From the NCBI GenBank assembly GCA_018825765.1, contig JAHKAQ010000042.1, positions 1-14,684 on the forward strand: a stretch of DNA of 14,684 nt. The letters run 5' to 3'. How positions within the stretch are numbered: position 1 is the first letter of the stretch; every line of letters begins with the position of its first letter. The notes under the pieces were generated by a model. It was not told where the DNA came from, did not search any database, and saw only the letters and a program-made list of their open reading frames with translations. The translations under genes were made by a program, and so were the position numbers. The DNA comes from Patescibacteria group bacterium (GTDB lineage Bacteria > Patescibacteriota > Minisyncoccia > CAIUEV01 > JAHKAQ01). Positions 1-7,510 of this stretch are shown here, in pieces.

Positions 1-1662
1 ATCCTCTTTTATTGCCTGATTTACGTAATCTTCCACCTTTTTTACCTGATCCAAGCTTAATTTCTCTGGCCAGGAAAAATCAAAACGCAGTCTTTCCTCT
101 GTAATATTTGAACCTTTCTGATGAACCTCCGGCCCTAATATTTCCCGCAAAGCCCAAAGCATCAAATGAGCGGCTGTGTGCAGTTTAGTTGTTTTTTCTT
201 TTGTGTCAGCTAATCCGCCCTTAAATTTTTTTTGGGCGCCTGATCTGGATATTTCCCTGTGACGCTCCACTTCTTCTAAAAATTCATGTTTATCGATGTC
301 TAATTCTCTTTCTTTAGCCATTTCTTCAGTCATTTCAATGGGAAAACCATAAGTCTGGTATAAATCAAACGCCGCCTTGCCGCTTATTTTCTCATTATCC
401 GCCTCTTCACTATCCGCCATCTTCCCAAATTCCCGTAATCCCCGCTCCAGAGTCTTACTAAATTTCTCCTCCTCTTTTGTCATTTCTTTTATTATAAAAT
501 CTCTATTTCTCTCAAGCTCCGGATAAATTCCCCCGTAATCCCCGATGACAACCTCGGCAATCTGCTTAGTCCATGGTTTTCTAACCGTCTCTTCAGCCGA
601 ACCATATATTATTCCCAAATTCCTGCCGTAACGAATAGCCCGCCTTATAAGCCGCCGGACAATATAGCCCTGATCCGTGTTTGAAGGACTTATCCCTGCG
701 TCGTCTCCCATAATAAAACACGCCGCCTTTAAATGATCCGCGATAACCTCAAAAGACCTCATCTGCTCACGATATTTTTTACCCTGAGCCAATTTCTCGA
801 TTCTTCTTATTATATTCAAAAATAAATCCGTTTCAAAAACATTATCTTTTTTCTGAACAACCATAGTTAAACGTTCCAATCCTCCGCCGAAATCAACGTT
901 CTTTTGCGCCAGCCTGGAAAAACCCCGGGCGTCCTTTACGAATTCCATAAAAACACTGTTGCCTATCTCAATAAAACGGCCGCAATCGCAATTAACATGA
1001 CAGGGCTTATCCCGAAAGCAGGAATTTTCATGCTTTTTTAAATCCGCGCCCAAATCATAAAAAATCTCACTATCCGGTCCGCCAGGCTCACCCTCTGGCA
1101 TATTTTCAGGCAATCCAGAACGCGACCACCAGTTTTTTTTCTGGTCATAATAAAAAATCCTTGCTCCTCGCATTCCTTTTTTCCAGGAATAATCAATGTC
1201 TTTCGCTTGTATTCCGGCTTTTTTAAAAATACTCTTCCAAATTTCAACCGACTCATGATCTCTATCAATCCCGAGCTTGCTGTTTCCCCGAAAAACCGTC
1301 ACAAACAATCTTTCAGGATCAATCCCCAGCTCCTTTACTAAAAAATCAAAAACCCAGTTTAACTGTTCTTTTTTAAAATAATCTCCCAAAGACCAATTGC
1401 CCAGCATCTCAAAAAAAGTATTATGCCGATTATCCCCTACCTCTTCAATATCTTCAGTTCGAAAAGACTTCTGGCTATTCACCAGTCTGGTGCCAGACGG
1501 ATGCTTTTCCCCTAAAAAATAAGCGACTAAAGGCTGCATCCCTGAACCTACAAAAAGCGTGGTTGAATCGTCTTTGGGCAGAAGTGAAGCCGAAGCAATA
1601 ATCGCGTGCCCTTTTTTTCTAAAAAACTCCAAATATCTCCTCCTTATTTCCCGGGATTTCAT
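1..1662 (-). CDS. alaS: Alanyl-tRNA synthetase, C-terminus cut by window edge
   Basis: This enzyme charges tRNA-Ala with alanine in the cytoplasm. The reading frame is open from the ATG at 1662 to the window edge, giving 554 residues of a longer protein. The class II core is clear: GSGMQP at about 39-44 and FGGGLER (motif 3) at about 258-264. The conserved YGFPIEMT segment is followed by the editing-domain zinc motif HTAAH at 495-499, then QKGSN and LRFDFSWPE. In E. coli AlaRS the HTATH-type motif lies near residue 564. Here the roughly 90-residue beta-barrel between the mid-domain and the editing domain (the part with the FYAESGGQ motif) is absent, replaced by a short KFKGGLAD linker. I associate this short form with Patescibacteria. 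The rest of the editing domain and any C-Ala domain lie outside the window. An in-frame TAA just upstream supports this ATG. The gene is last in the mnmA/coiled-coil/alaS series. Confidence 0.96.
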   Translation of the reverse strand, partial: MKSREIRRRYLEFFRKKGHAIIASASLLPKDDSTTLFVGSGMQPLVAYFLGEKHPSGTRLVNSQKSFRTEDIEEVGDNRHNTFFEMLGNWSLGDYFKKEQLNWVFDFLVKELGIDPERLFVTVFRGNSKLGIDRDHESVEIWKSIFKKAGIQAKDIDYSWKKGMRGARIFYYDQKKNWWSRSGLPENMPEGEPGGPDSEIFYDLGADLKKHENSCFRDKPCHVNCDCGRFIEIGNSVFMEFVKDARGFSRLAQKNVDFGGGLERLTMVVQKKDNVFETDLFLNIIRRIEKLAQGKKYREQMRSFEVIADHLKAACFIMGDDAGISPSNTDQGYIVRRLIRRAIRYGRNLGIIYGSAEETVRKPWTKQIAEVVIGDYGGIYPELERNRDFIIKEMTKEEEKFSKTLERGLREFGKMADSEEADNEKISGKAAFDLYQTYGFPIEMTEEMAKERELDIDKHEFLEEVERHREISRSGAQKKFKGGLADTKEKTTKLHTAAHLMLWALREILGPEVHQKGSNITEERLRFDFSWPEKLSLDQVKKVEDYVNQAIKED

Positions 1663-1709
1663 ACCGTTAGTTATTTTATAAATTTAATCAAAACCTCCCA
1701 CAACCTTTA

Positions 1710-2123
1710 TCAATCTTCTCCTTGTATTTCTACTTTTTTCAGCTTTTTCTTCACCACCTCAAGTTCTCTTGTTAAAAATTCAACTTCCTTATCAATTTTC
1801 ATCATTCGGTCTTTGTTTGTTCTTAACTCGAAACTATCCCGTTCGTATTCCCGCTCCATTCTTTTAATTTTTTCCCTTAATTCCGCGAGCTCTTTCTCTT
1901 TCTCTGAAATACTTGCCTCGCCAAAACGAACCTTATTCTCAAGCTCTCCCAATTCCTGCTCGTATTTTTTTAATTCACTCTCCAAATTATCTCTTCGGCC
2001 CGTGTATTCACGCAATAAATTATCCCGCTTTATCCTTTTTGTTCTTCGCTCTAAATTACGATCATCCATATCATCTCCTGAAGAAACATTGTCGTCGTTA
2101 TAATTTTGACCAGTTATCTGCAT
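1710..2123 (-). CDS. Coiled-coil hypothetical protein (137 aa)
   Basis: I do not recognise a family. The first ~25 residues are polar and Asp/Asn-rich. From about residue 25 to the end the protein is almost entirely charged, with heptad-like spacing of leucine, isoleucine and valine among Glu, Lys and Arg. This predicts one long coiled coil. There is no signal peptide, membrane segment or cysteine motif, so it is probably cytoplasmic and oligomeric. It lies 18 bp after mnmA and 47 bp before alaS, in line with both, so cotranscription is likely. A 165-codon open frame on the opposite strand (1606-2103) is low-complexity Ser/Phe/Leu and reads as the shadow of this gene. It ends in TGA, which agrees with the standard code. 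Low-complexity coiled coils attract false homology, so I assign no function. Confidence 0.7.
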   Translation of the reverse strand: MQITGQNYNDDNVSSGDDMDDRNLERRTKRIKRDNLLREYTGRRDNLESELKKYEQELGELENKVRFGEASISEKEKELAELREKIKRMEREYERDSFELRTNKDRMMKIDKEVEFLTRELEVVKKKLKKVEIQGED

Positions 2124-2141
2124 GATTATTATTTAAAAATT

Positions 2142-3203
2142 TTAACAAATCTCTCCGCTCATAACCACCACCCCGCTCAAATCATAAAAAACCGCTATCT
2201 GTCCCGGCGTTACCGCTCGTAGTTTCTGTTCCACTTTTATACTTGCCAAATTCCCCGACTCTAACTTTATTTTTTCCACCTCCACCGGCTCCTGCCCATA
2301 CCTTATCACCATTTTAAGCCCTGTCTTATCCAATGCTTTATTTTCCCCTGACAGTTTTAACTTTATCTCATCCCTGAATAAACCGGGAGCGTCGCCTATA
2401 TTTGAAACCACAAGCCTGTTTGTCCTATAATCCTTTGCCGTCACAAAATATGGCCCCTTGCCCCCGACCCTTATATCCTTTCTCTGCCCTATAGTATACT
2501 TTGCCAAACCATTATGCTTTCCCAAAATATTCCCTTCTTCATCCACAATTTCCCCGGATTTTTCCTTTATTTCCCGCGAAATAAAATCACTAAGCCGGCC
2601 CTTTAAAAAACATAAGCCCCTGCTCTCATTTATCTTATCAAATAAGCCCAAGGCCCTGGCTGTTTTTTTTATATCCTCCTTTGCGCGTTCGCCCAAAGGA
2701 AACACGCATTTTGCGATTGCCCTGGACCCAAGTCCGCTCAAAAAATACGACTGATCCCTCTTCTTGTCCCGGCCTCTTTGTATAAACCAAATTCGGTTTC
2801 TTTTTACCTTTCTCGCGTAATGACCGGTTGCTATCCATTTAAACCCTTTTTTTCGGGCCAGTCTCAACATCTTATCAAATTTAATCCTGTAATTACAGAC
2901 AACACAGGGATTAGGAGTCCGGCCCTGCTCATATTCCTTAATCAAAAAATCAATCACCTGATTTTTAAATTGCTTTCTTATATCAAAAAAATCACATTCT
3001 ATGCCCAGTTTGTTACAAATTTTTTTCAACTCCTTAACGCTGTTCGTATCTTTTCTTCCGTCCGAAGCATCAACTCTCTTTGGAGTAATAAAATGAACTC
3101 CCCTTACCTGCCAGCCCTGCTCTTTTAAAAAAAAAGCCGCCATGGTGGAATCCACTCCTCCGGACATCGCCACCAAAATCTTTTTTTCCAGCTTAACTTT
3201 CAT
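2142..3203 (-). CDS. mnmA: tRNA-specific 2-thiouridylase MnmA
   Basis: MnmA installs sulfur at position 2 of the wobble uridine (U34) of tRNA-Lys, -Glu and -Gln. It adenylates the base and transfers sulfur from a persulfide. The N-terminal PP-loop ATPase motif SGGVDS is at residues 14-19. The first active-site segment is NPCVVCN, with C103 aligning to catalytic C102 of E. coli. The second cysteine lies in RGLCF at C198 (E. coli C199). The central GHYAR and the IGQRK segment are also present. Length (353 aa) is normal. The first segment is the CxxC type, with an extra C100, rather than DxxC as in E. coli; I recall CxxC-type thiouridylases being linked to an iron-sulfur cluster, so that is possible here. 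The start overlaps the end of the upstream ATPase gene by 11 bp (ATGAAAGTTAA), implying translational coupling. No strong SD is seen. Confidence 0.96.
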   Translation of the reverse strand: MKVKLEKKILVAMSGGVDSTMAAFFLKEQGWQVRGVHFITPKRVDASDGRKDTNSVKELKKICNKLGIECDFFDIRKQFKNQVIDFLIKEYEQGRTPNPCVVCNYRIKFDKMLRLARKKGFKWIATGHYARKVKRNRIWFIQRGRDKKRDQSYFLSGLGSRAIAKCVFPLGERAKEDIKKTARALGLFDKINESRGLCFLKGRLSDFISREIKEKSGEIVDEEGNILGKHNGLAKYTIGQRKDIRVGGKGPYFVTAKDYRTNRLVVSNIGDAPGLFRDEIKLKLSGENKALDKTGLKMVIRYGQEPVEVEKIKLESGNLASIKVEQKLRAVTPGQIAVFYDLSGVVVMSGEIC

Positions 3204-4959
3204 CTTGTTTTAACTTTCGCGCCTCGCCAATAAGCTCCTTTAATCCTTTCACGTCCACTTGCTTTTTCCCCGATTTTTCCTTCAAAGTAGCAAGATTAAC
3301 CGCCTCGCCTGACTCATCGTCTATGTCTAAATTAACCGATCTTATCTTGTCATACCCTCTATTTGAATCTCCTCGCTCTTCTATTTGATTTAATTTAGCT
3401 TTTTGCCTTCTCACCTCCTTTAAACAATCCTTGCAATATATACCCCTGACCCCATCCGGCTTAAAAGGAACTCTGGTAGGCGCTTTGCACTCATCGCACA
3501 AAACATCATACCATGTTGTCTCCTTGCCGGTCGTAATTTTTTGACTATCTTTTGAAGACCCTTTTTTATCGTTCCTTTGCTGATCAGGCCCTGGTTTCTT
3601 TTCCCTGTTTTCCACCCTCTGCGGCGGCCTGCTTTCATTCCCCCTCGCCTGACTTTGTCTTCTCGGATCAAAATTCTCCGGTAACGACTCGCTCCAGCGC
3701 GCTATTTTTTCTTCAATCAATTTTCTGGGCCGGCCATATCTTTCTCTGGAAATATTTATTACTTTTTTCCAGGAATCATCAGCTGGCGGACTTAAAGGCG
3801 GCAAACCCTGCGCCGAAAAAGCATCTCCGGTTACCCCGTCAATCATTAACTTCAAATACATATTATATTTAGGAAGATTAACTAAATCATAAGCCAAAAC
3901 CGTGGGCGTAAATTCCTTTTCCAGCATTTCAGCGTCTTCCGCCCCAATCCTAAAACTTATTATAGTTCCCACATTCCCAAAAATAGCGTCCCGCATATAA
4001 GGATTCCCTTCACGAATCAACTGACCGATATATTGATGAGCCATTATCAAGCTTAGACGATATTTTCTGGCTTCTGACAAAATATTAGCGAAACTTTCAG
4101 TGGCGAAATTCTGAAATTCATCAACATACAAATAAAAATCTTTTCTCTGCTCTTCCGGCGTATCGACCCTTTCCATAGCCGCCAATTGAAGCTTGGTAAC
4201 CGCCATTCCCCCTAAAAGCTGCATTGCTTCCTCCCCAATTCTCCCTTTACTCAAATTTATAATTAAAATCTTCCCCTGATCCATAATCTCTCTCATTCTT
4301 ATGGTTGATTTTGTCTGACTGATAATGTTTCTTATTACCGGCGTGGCGATAAACTGGCCCACCTTATTCTGAATAGGCGCGATAGCCTCGCCCATATAGC
4401 GCTCATTCCATTTAGCGAATTCATTAACCCAAAAACTTTTAACAATCGGGTCTTTAACTCTATTTAAAACCTTATTGCGAAACTGTTTATCCGAGAGCAT
4501 TCTGTTTATTCCAAGCATGGTTGACCCTGGATAATCCAATAAGGCCAGAATCGTATGATTTAAAATATGCTCCATCCTGGGACTCCAGACATCCGGCCAA
4601 ATCTTTTTAAAAACCCCCATCATGCCTGACGCGACCAGGTGTTTATGCTCCTCGTTCACTGTCTCCAAAACATTAAACGCCACCGGATTATCCATATCAG
4701 CCGGATTAAAATAAACCACGTCATTTAAACGGTTTTTAGGAATAAATTTTATCAACGCTTCAGCCGTATCACCGTGAGGATCAACATAAGCCAAACCATT
4801 GCCCGCGTTTATGTCCTGTATCACCATGGTCTGTAAAAGGTTGGTTTTACCCATGCCGGTTTTTCCAATCACGTAAACATGCCGGCGCCGATCGTCCTCT
4901 TTTATGCCAAACACCTCTTCTGAACCGCGAAAATTAGTTTTAGCGAAAAGCGTAACCAT
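3193..4959 (-). CDS. VirD4/TraG/HerA-like DNA-pump ATPase with C-terminal CxxC-x17-CxxC zinc ribbon
   Basis: This is an AAA/RecA-fold ATPase of the type IV secretion coupling-protein group (VirD4/TraG, related to HerA). Counted from the ATG at 4959 (588 aa), Walker A GKTGMGKT is at 32-39, followed by YVDPHGD. Walker B LYVDEFQNF has its Asp at about 280, and the SEARKYRLSLIMAHQ segment is the usual TraG/TraD motif. A hydrophilic Arg/Gln/Lys-rich linker follows. Next is a zinc ribbon with C488, C491, C509 and C512, exactly CxxC-x17-CxxC, a small domain I recall from archaeal and CPR proteins. The protein has no membrane segment of its own; the gene just upstream encodes a membrane-anchored partner candidate, 27 bp away. 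A TTG at 4971 would add four residues. The last 11 bp overlap mnmA. No relaxase, VirB4 or VirB6 gene is nearby, so the transported substrate is unknown. Confidence 0.85.
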   Translation of the reverse strand: MVTLFAKTNFRGSEEVFGIKEDDRRRHVYVIGKTGMGKTNLLQTMVIQDINAGNGLAYVDPHGDTAEALIKFIPKNRLNDVVYFNPADMDNPVAFNVLETVNEEHKHLVASGMMGVFKKIWPDVWSPRMEHILNHTILALLDYPGSTMLGINRMLSDKQFRNKVLNRVKDPIVKSFWVNEFAKWNERYMGEAIAPIQNKVGQFIATPVIRNIISQTKSTIRMREIMDQGKILIINLSKGRIGEEAMQLLGGMAVTKLQLAAMERVDTPEEQRKDFYLYVDEFQNFATESFANILSEARKYRLSLIMAHQYIGQLIREGNPYMRDAIFGNVGTIISFRIGAEDAEMLEKEFTPTVLAYDLVNLPKYNMYLKLMIDGVTGDAFSAQGLPPLSPPADDSWKKVINISRERYGRPRKLIEEKIARWSESLPENFDPRRQSQARGNESRPPQRVENREKKPGPDQQRNDKKGSSKDSQKITTGKETTWYDVLCDECKAPTRVPFKPDGVRGIYCKDCLKEVRRQKAKLNQIEERGDSNRGYDKIRSVNLDIDDESGEAVNLATLKEKSGKKQVDVKGLKELIGEARKLKQDES

Positions 4960-4986
4960 AAAGTTTCTCAATTAATCTTTTGCTCC

Positions 4987-6273
4987 CTATTCGGGTAAAT
5001 TTGCCGGCGGAGTCGCCTGCTTAGACCCTATTCTTGGCGTCTTAGGCGCTTTTATCGCCATATCCGGGAAGTGCCACAAACTCGCTATTTCTTCCGTGTT
5101 AAAAATATAGCTTGCTCCGGAAAACATCCTGTTTTTCATAATTCTTAGCAATCTCTTCTTTCTGTATCTTACTCTTGATTCAGCGAACATATAAGTACAG
5201 CTGGTAAAGTAAGGCCGGTATAAATTCAAACTGTTCAAATCAACCGCGTTAAACTGATTAACCGCGCCCATCATTGATGAAATATTACTGCCCCTGAAAG
5301 CCTCGCGCCGGGCAACATATATAGAACGGTATTGAGCCCGAAAACCGCGCTTGGAAAAAGTATCTTCCATTATTTTGTAAGTGCTCTGCTCCGACGGCGA
5401 TAAGCGCAAAAACGGAATCTTATCCTCTTCCTTTTCCGCCTCTGTCAGCGTTAAACTCCCGGGTTCCGGATATTTAAACATAGCAGAAATAGTCTGCATG
5501 GGAAGAGCCAGCAAGTCTTTTATCAATCCATCCCAGAAAGAAACCTTCTCTTTATACCTTCCTCTGTCCAATATTTTTTCCATTTCCCTGGAAAAATCAG
5601 GAAACCATTTATCATTTGTTACCGGATATACTAATAATTGATACCACATGTGTTCCCCCGGCCCCAAATTTCCCAATACTTCCATGTAAGAACCCAGCGG
5701 ATCAACCATGGAGCCTGTCACAAAATCCTGGAACATAGAGTAAACCCTTATTGGATAGGCGTCCGGCTTATCCAATATCCAAACCAAACCCCAAGCTTCC
5801 CACTCGTCGTTAGGCGCGTCATCCGGAACAGCGTTCATATAATCCTCTTCCATTTCTTCTATTTCCGCTTCAGGAAATTGCGCGTAAATATGAGATTTAA
5901 AAAAATCAATTCGCTCATCCCTTAACCAAATAGCGAAATGCACCTTGCCTTCTGTTCCGGCTATTTCCAGGGAAAAATAATCCTGCCAATCTCCCCAGCA
6001 AACTATTTCCATAAAATTTCTAATTTCTCCAAGCACCGTCCACATCCCTTCTACTACATTTTCCATCAATTTCGGGCTTTTCTCCAGCTCTCGCGGCACC
6101 TTAATATCCAAAACCACGTATCTATTGCTGTGATAATGCTCCGCTACCACACTAAAAATCCAAAAATCAAACATTATTGGAAACAAATAAAAAGGAACTA
6201 TCAGCCACCACCAGCTAATCCCGAATTCAAACAGATTCCCCAAATAGAACTTCCCGAACTCCAAAAATTCCAT
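4987..6273 (-). CDS. Membrane-anchored protein of unknown function, likely partner of the VirD4-like ATPase
   Basis: This is a 428-residue protein. A Trp/Phe-rich hydrophobic segment at about 18-44 (WWWLIVPFYLFPIMFDFWIF core) suggests one or two membrane passes at the N-terminus. The remainder is soluble, with YVVLDIKVPRE, a segment ending in KSHIYAQFPEAEIEE, and a long aromatic-rich mid-region. The YAQFPEAEI-type segment reminds me of the N-terminal half of single-chain conjugation ATPases in some Firmicutes and CPR, where membrane and ATPase parts are fused. Here the ATPase half is the next gene, 27 bp downstream, so the two products may form one machine. This is inference from family memory and adjacency, not a domain search. 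The ATG at 6273 has no clear SD. Only 26 AT-rich bases separate it from recA, so it may be transcribed with recA. The C-terminus is Pro/Thr-rich and possibly disordered. Confidence 0.75.
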   Translation of the reverse strand: MEFLEFGKFYLGNLFEFGISWWWLIVPFYLFPIMFDFWIFSVVAEHYHSNRYVVLDIKVPRELEKSPKLMENVVEGMWTVLGEIRNFMEIVCWGDWQDYFSLEIAGTEGKVHFAIWLRDERIDFFKSHIYAQFPEAEIEEMEEDYMNAVPDDAPNDEWEAWGLVWILDKPDAYPIRVYSMFQDFVTGSMVDPLGSYMEVLGNLGPGEHMWYQLLVYPVTNDKWFPDFSREMEKILDRGRYKEKVSFWDGLIKDLLALPMQTISAMFKYPEPGSLTLTEAEKEEDKIPFLRLSPSEQSTYKIMEDTFSKRGFRAQYRSIYVARREAFRGSNISSMMGAVNQFNAVDLNSLNLYRPYFTSCTYMFAESRVRYRKKRLLRIMKNRMFSGASYIFNTEEIASLWHFPDMAIKAPKTPRIGSKQATPPANLPE

Positions 6274-6299
6274 CTATTAAAATAAAAAATAAAACACTC

Positions 6300-7373
6300 T
6301 TATTCTTCAACTTCTTCAATCAGCGCGATCTCTAAATTTTTCACAATCTGATTCGTTATCTTGGGGTTTTCCTTTAAATGTCTTTTAGCCGCTTCCACTC
6401 CCTGGCCTAGTTTCTCGCTTCCAAAAACATACCAGGAACCGCTTTTTTCCAATACTCCTTTGGAAGTTGCCAAGTTTATCAAATCTCCGGTCCAGGAAAT
6501 CCCTTCATTATACATAATATCAAATTCACAGGCCTGGAACGGCGGCGCCACCTTGTTTTTCACGACTTTAGCCTTCACCCGGTTGCCGATCACTTTTTCT
6601 CCCTGCTTTATTTGAGCTGATCTTCTAACCTCGATTCTTACCGAGGAATAAAATTTCAAAGCTTTGCCTCCGGTAGTGGTCTCTGGGTTGCCAAAAAATA
6701 CTCCTATCCTCATTCTCACCTGATTGATAAAAATTATGGTCGTATTATTTTTAGCTGAAATAGCCGTTAACTTTCTAAGCGCTTGCGACATCAACCGCGC
6801 CTGCAATCCCATGTGAGAATCCCCCATTTCTCCTTCAATTTCCGCTCTCGGCGTAAGCGCGGCCACTGAATCAATTACAATCACGTCCACTCCCCCGGAC
6901 AAAACCAGGGTTTCAACAATCTCTAACGCCTGTTCGCCTGTATCTGGCTGGGAAATCAAAAGCTCGTTTATATTTACCCCGATCCTTTTAGCGTATTCCG
7001 GATCAAGCGCGTGTTCCGCGTCCACGAAAGCGGCCGTGCCCTTGCTTTTTTGGCAATTAGCCACAATATGCAGCGTTAACGTGGTTTTTCCCGAAGACTC
7101 CGGACCGTAAACCTCGACAATACGTCCTCTGGGAACCCCGCCTATGCCCAAAGCATGATCCAGGGAAATTGATCCAGTGGGAATTGACGCCACATCCACT
7201 TTTTTAGCCTCTCCTAATTTCATAATTGATCCCTCTCCAAATCTTTCCTTAATCTTTGTCACGGCTGATTCCACCGCCGATCTTTTTCTATTTACTTTTT
7301 GTTTTTGTTTTGTCCCTTTAGTTTTCCGGATCATTTTTTTTGTTCTCCTTCCAACAGTTTTCTTTCTAGGCAT
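6300..7373 (-). CDS. recA: RecA recombinase
   Basis: RecA forms ATP-dependent filaments on single-stranded DNA and carries out strand exchange for recombinational repair. The core is textbook: Walker A GPESSGKT at 90-97, FVDAEHALDP, Walker B VIVIDSVAAL, the INQVRMRIGVFFGNPETTTGG region (loop L2) and KNKVAPPF. Walker A lies about 24 residues later than in E. coli, because the N-terminus carries a basic extension with 16 Lys/Arg in the first 31 residues. Two starts are plausible. The ATG at 7373 has AAGGG five bases upstream. The ATG at 7334 (residue 14) has a better AAGGAG, ten bases upstream. Even the shorter form keeps a basic tail. The C-terminal acidic tail is short (EEVEE). The gene follows a predicted promoter and precedes the membrane/ATPase pair. 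I saw no classical SOS box. Confidence 0.98.
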   Translation of the reverse strand: MPRKKTVGRRTKKMIRKTKGTKQKQKVNRKRSAVESAVTKIKERFGEGSIMKLGEAKKVDVASIPTGSISLDHALGIGGVPRGRIVEVYGPESSGKTTLTLHIVANCQKSKGTAAFVDAEHALDPEYAKRIGVNINELLISQPDTGEQALEIVETLVLSGGVDVIVIDSVAALTPRAEIEGEMGDSHMGLQARLMSQALRKLTAISAKNNTTIIFINQVRMRIGVFFGNPETTTGGKALKFYSSVRIEVRRSAQIKQGEKVIGNRVKAKVVKNKVAPPFQACEFDIMYNEGISWTGDLINLATSKGVLEKSGSWYVFGSEKLGQGVEAAKRHLKENPKITNQIVKNLEIALIEEVEE

Positions 7374-7437
7374 GGTTACCCTTAATAATTATCCGCTGAC
7401 AACAAACAAATTGCTCATTGCCAGCTATTCAAAACTC

Positions 7438-7469
7438 ATTCTAGCATAAAATTCTAAAAAAATTGTAAA
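7438..7469 (-). promoter_or_regulatory. Candidate recA promoter
   Basis: On the minus strand, TAGAAT (7438-7443) preceded by TG one base upstream makes an extended -10. TTTACA (7464-7469) is a -35 candidate with a long 20-bp spacer, which an extended -10 can tolerate. The predicted start leaves a leader of about 60 bases before recA. An imperfect palindrome, CCATAATATTATTAGG, lies just upstream at about 7475-7490 and could be a regulator site. No GAAC-N4-GTTC or CTGT-N8-ACAG operator is visible. Confidence 0.4.
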
Positions 7470-7510
7470 TCTTTCCTAATAATATTATGGGATTACTGAC
7501 CAACAGCGTC

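Noticed and set aside
1038..1268. 76-codon minus-strand frame
   Set aside because: It lies in another frame inside alaS, whose own frame translates to conserved AlaRS sequence throughout.
1606..2103. 165-codon plus-strand frame, Ser/Phe/Leu-rich
   Set aside because: It is antisense to the coiled-coil gene and the alaS start; the composition is the complement of Glu/Lys-rich coding sequence.
3193..6273. A conjugative or integrative element
   Set aside because: Only a coupling-type ATPase and a membrane protein are present; no relaxase, VirB4/VirB6, integrase or attachment-site repeats, and both flanks are housekeeping genes.
7374..7510. Possible SOS (LexA) operator before recA
   Set aside because: No GAAC-N4-GTTC or CTGT-N8-ACAG pattern is present; only an AT-rich imperfect palindrome was found.
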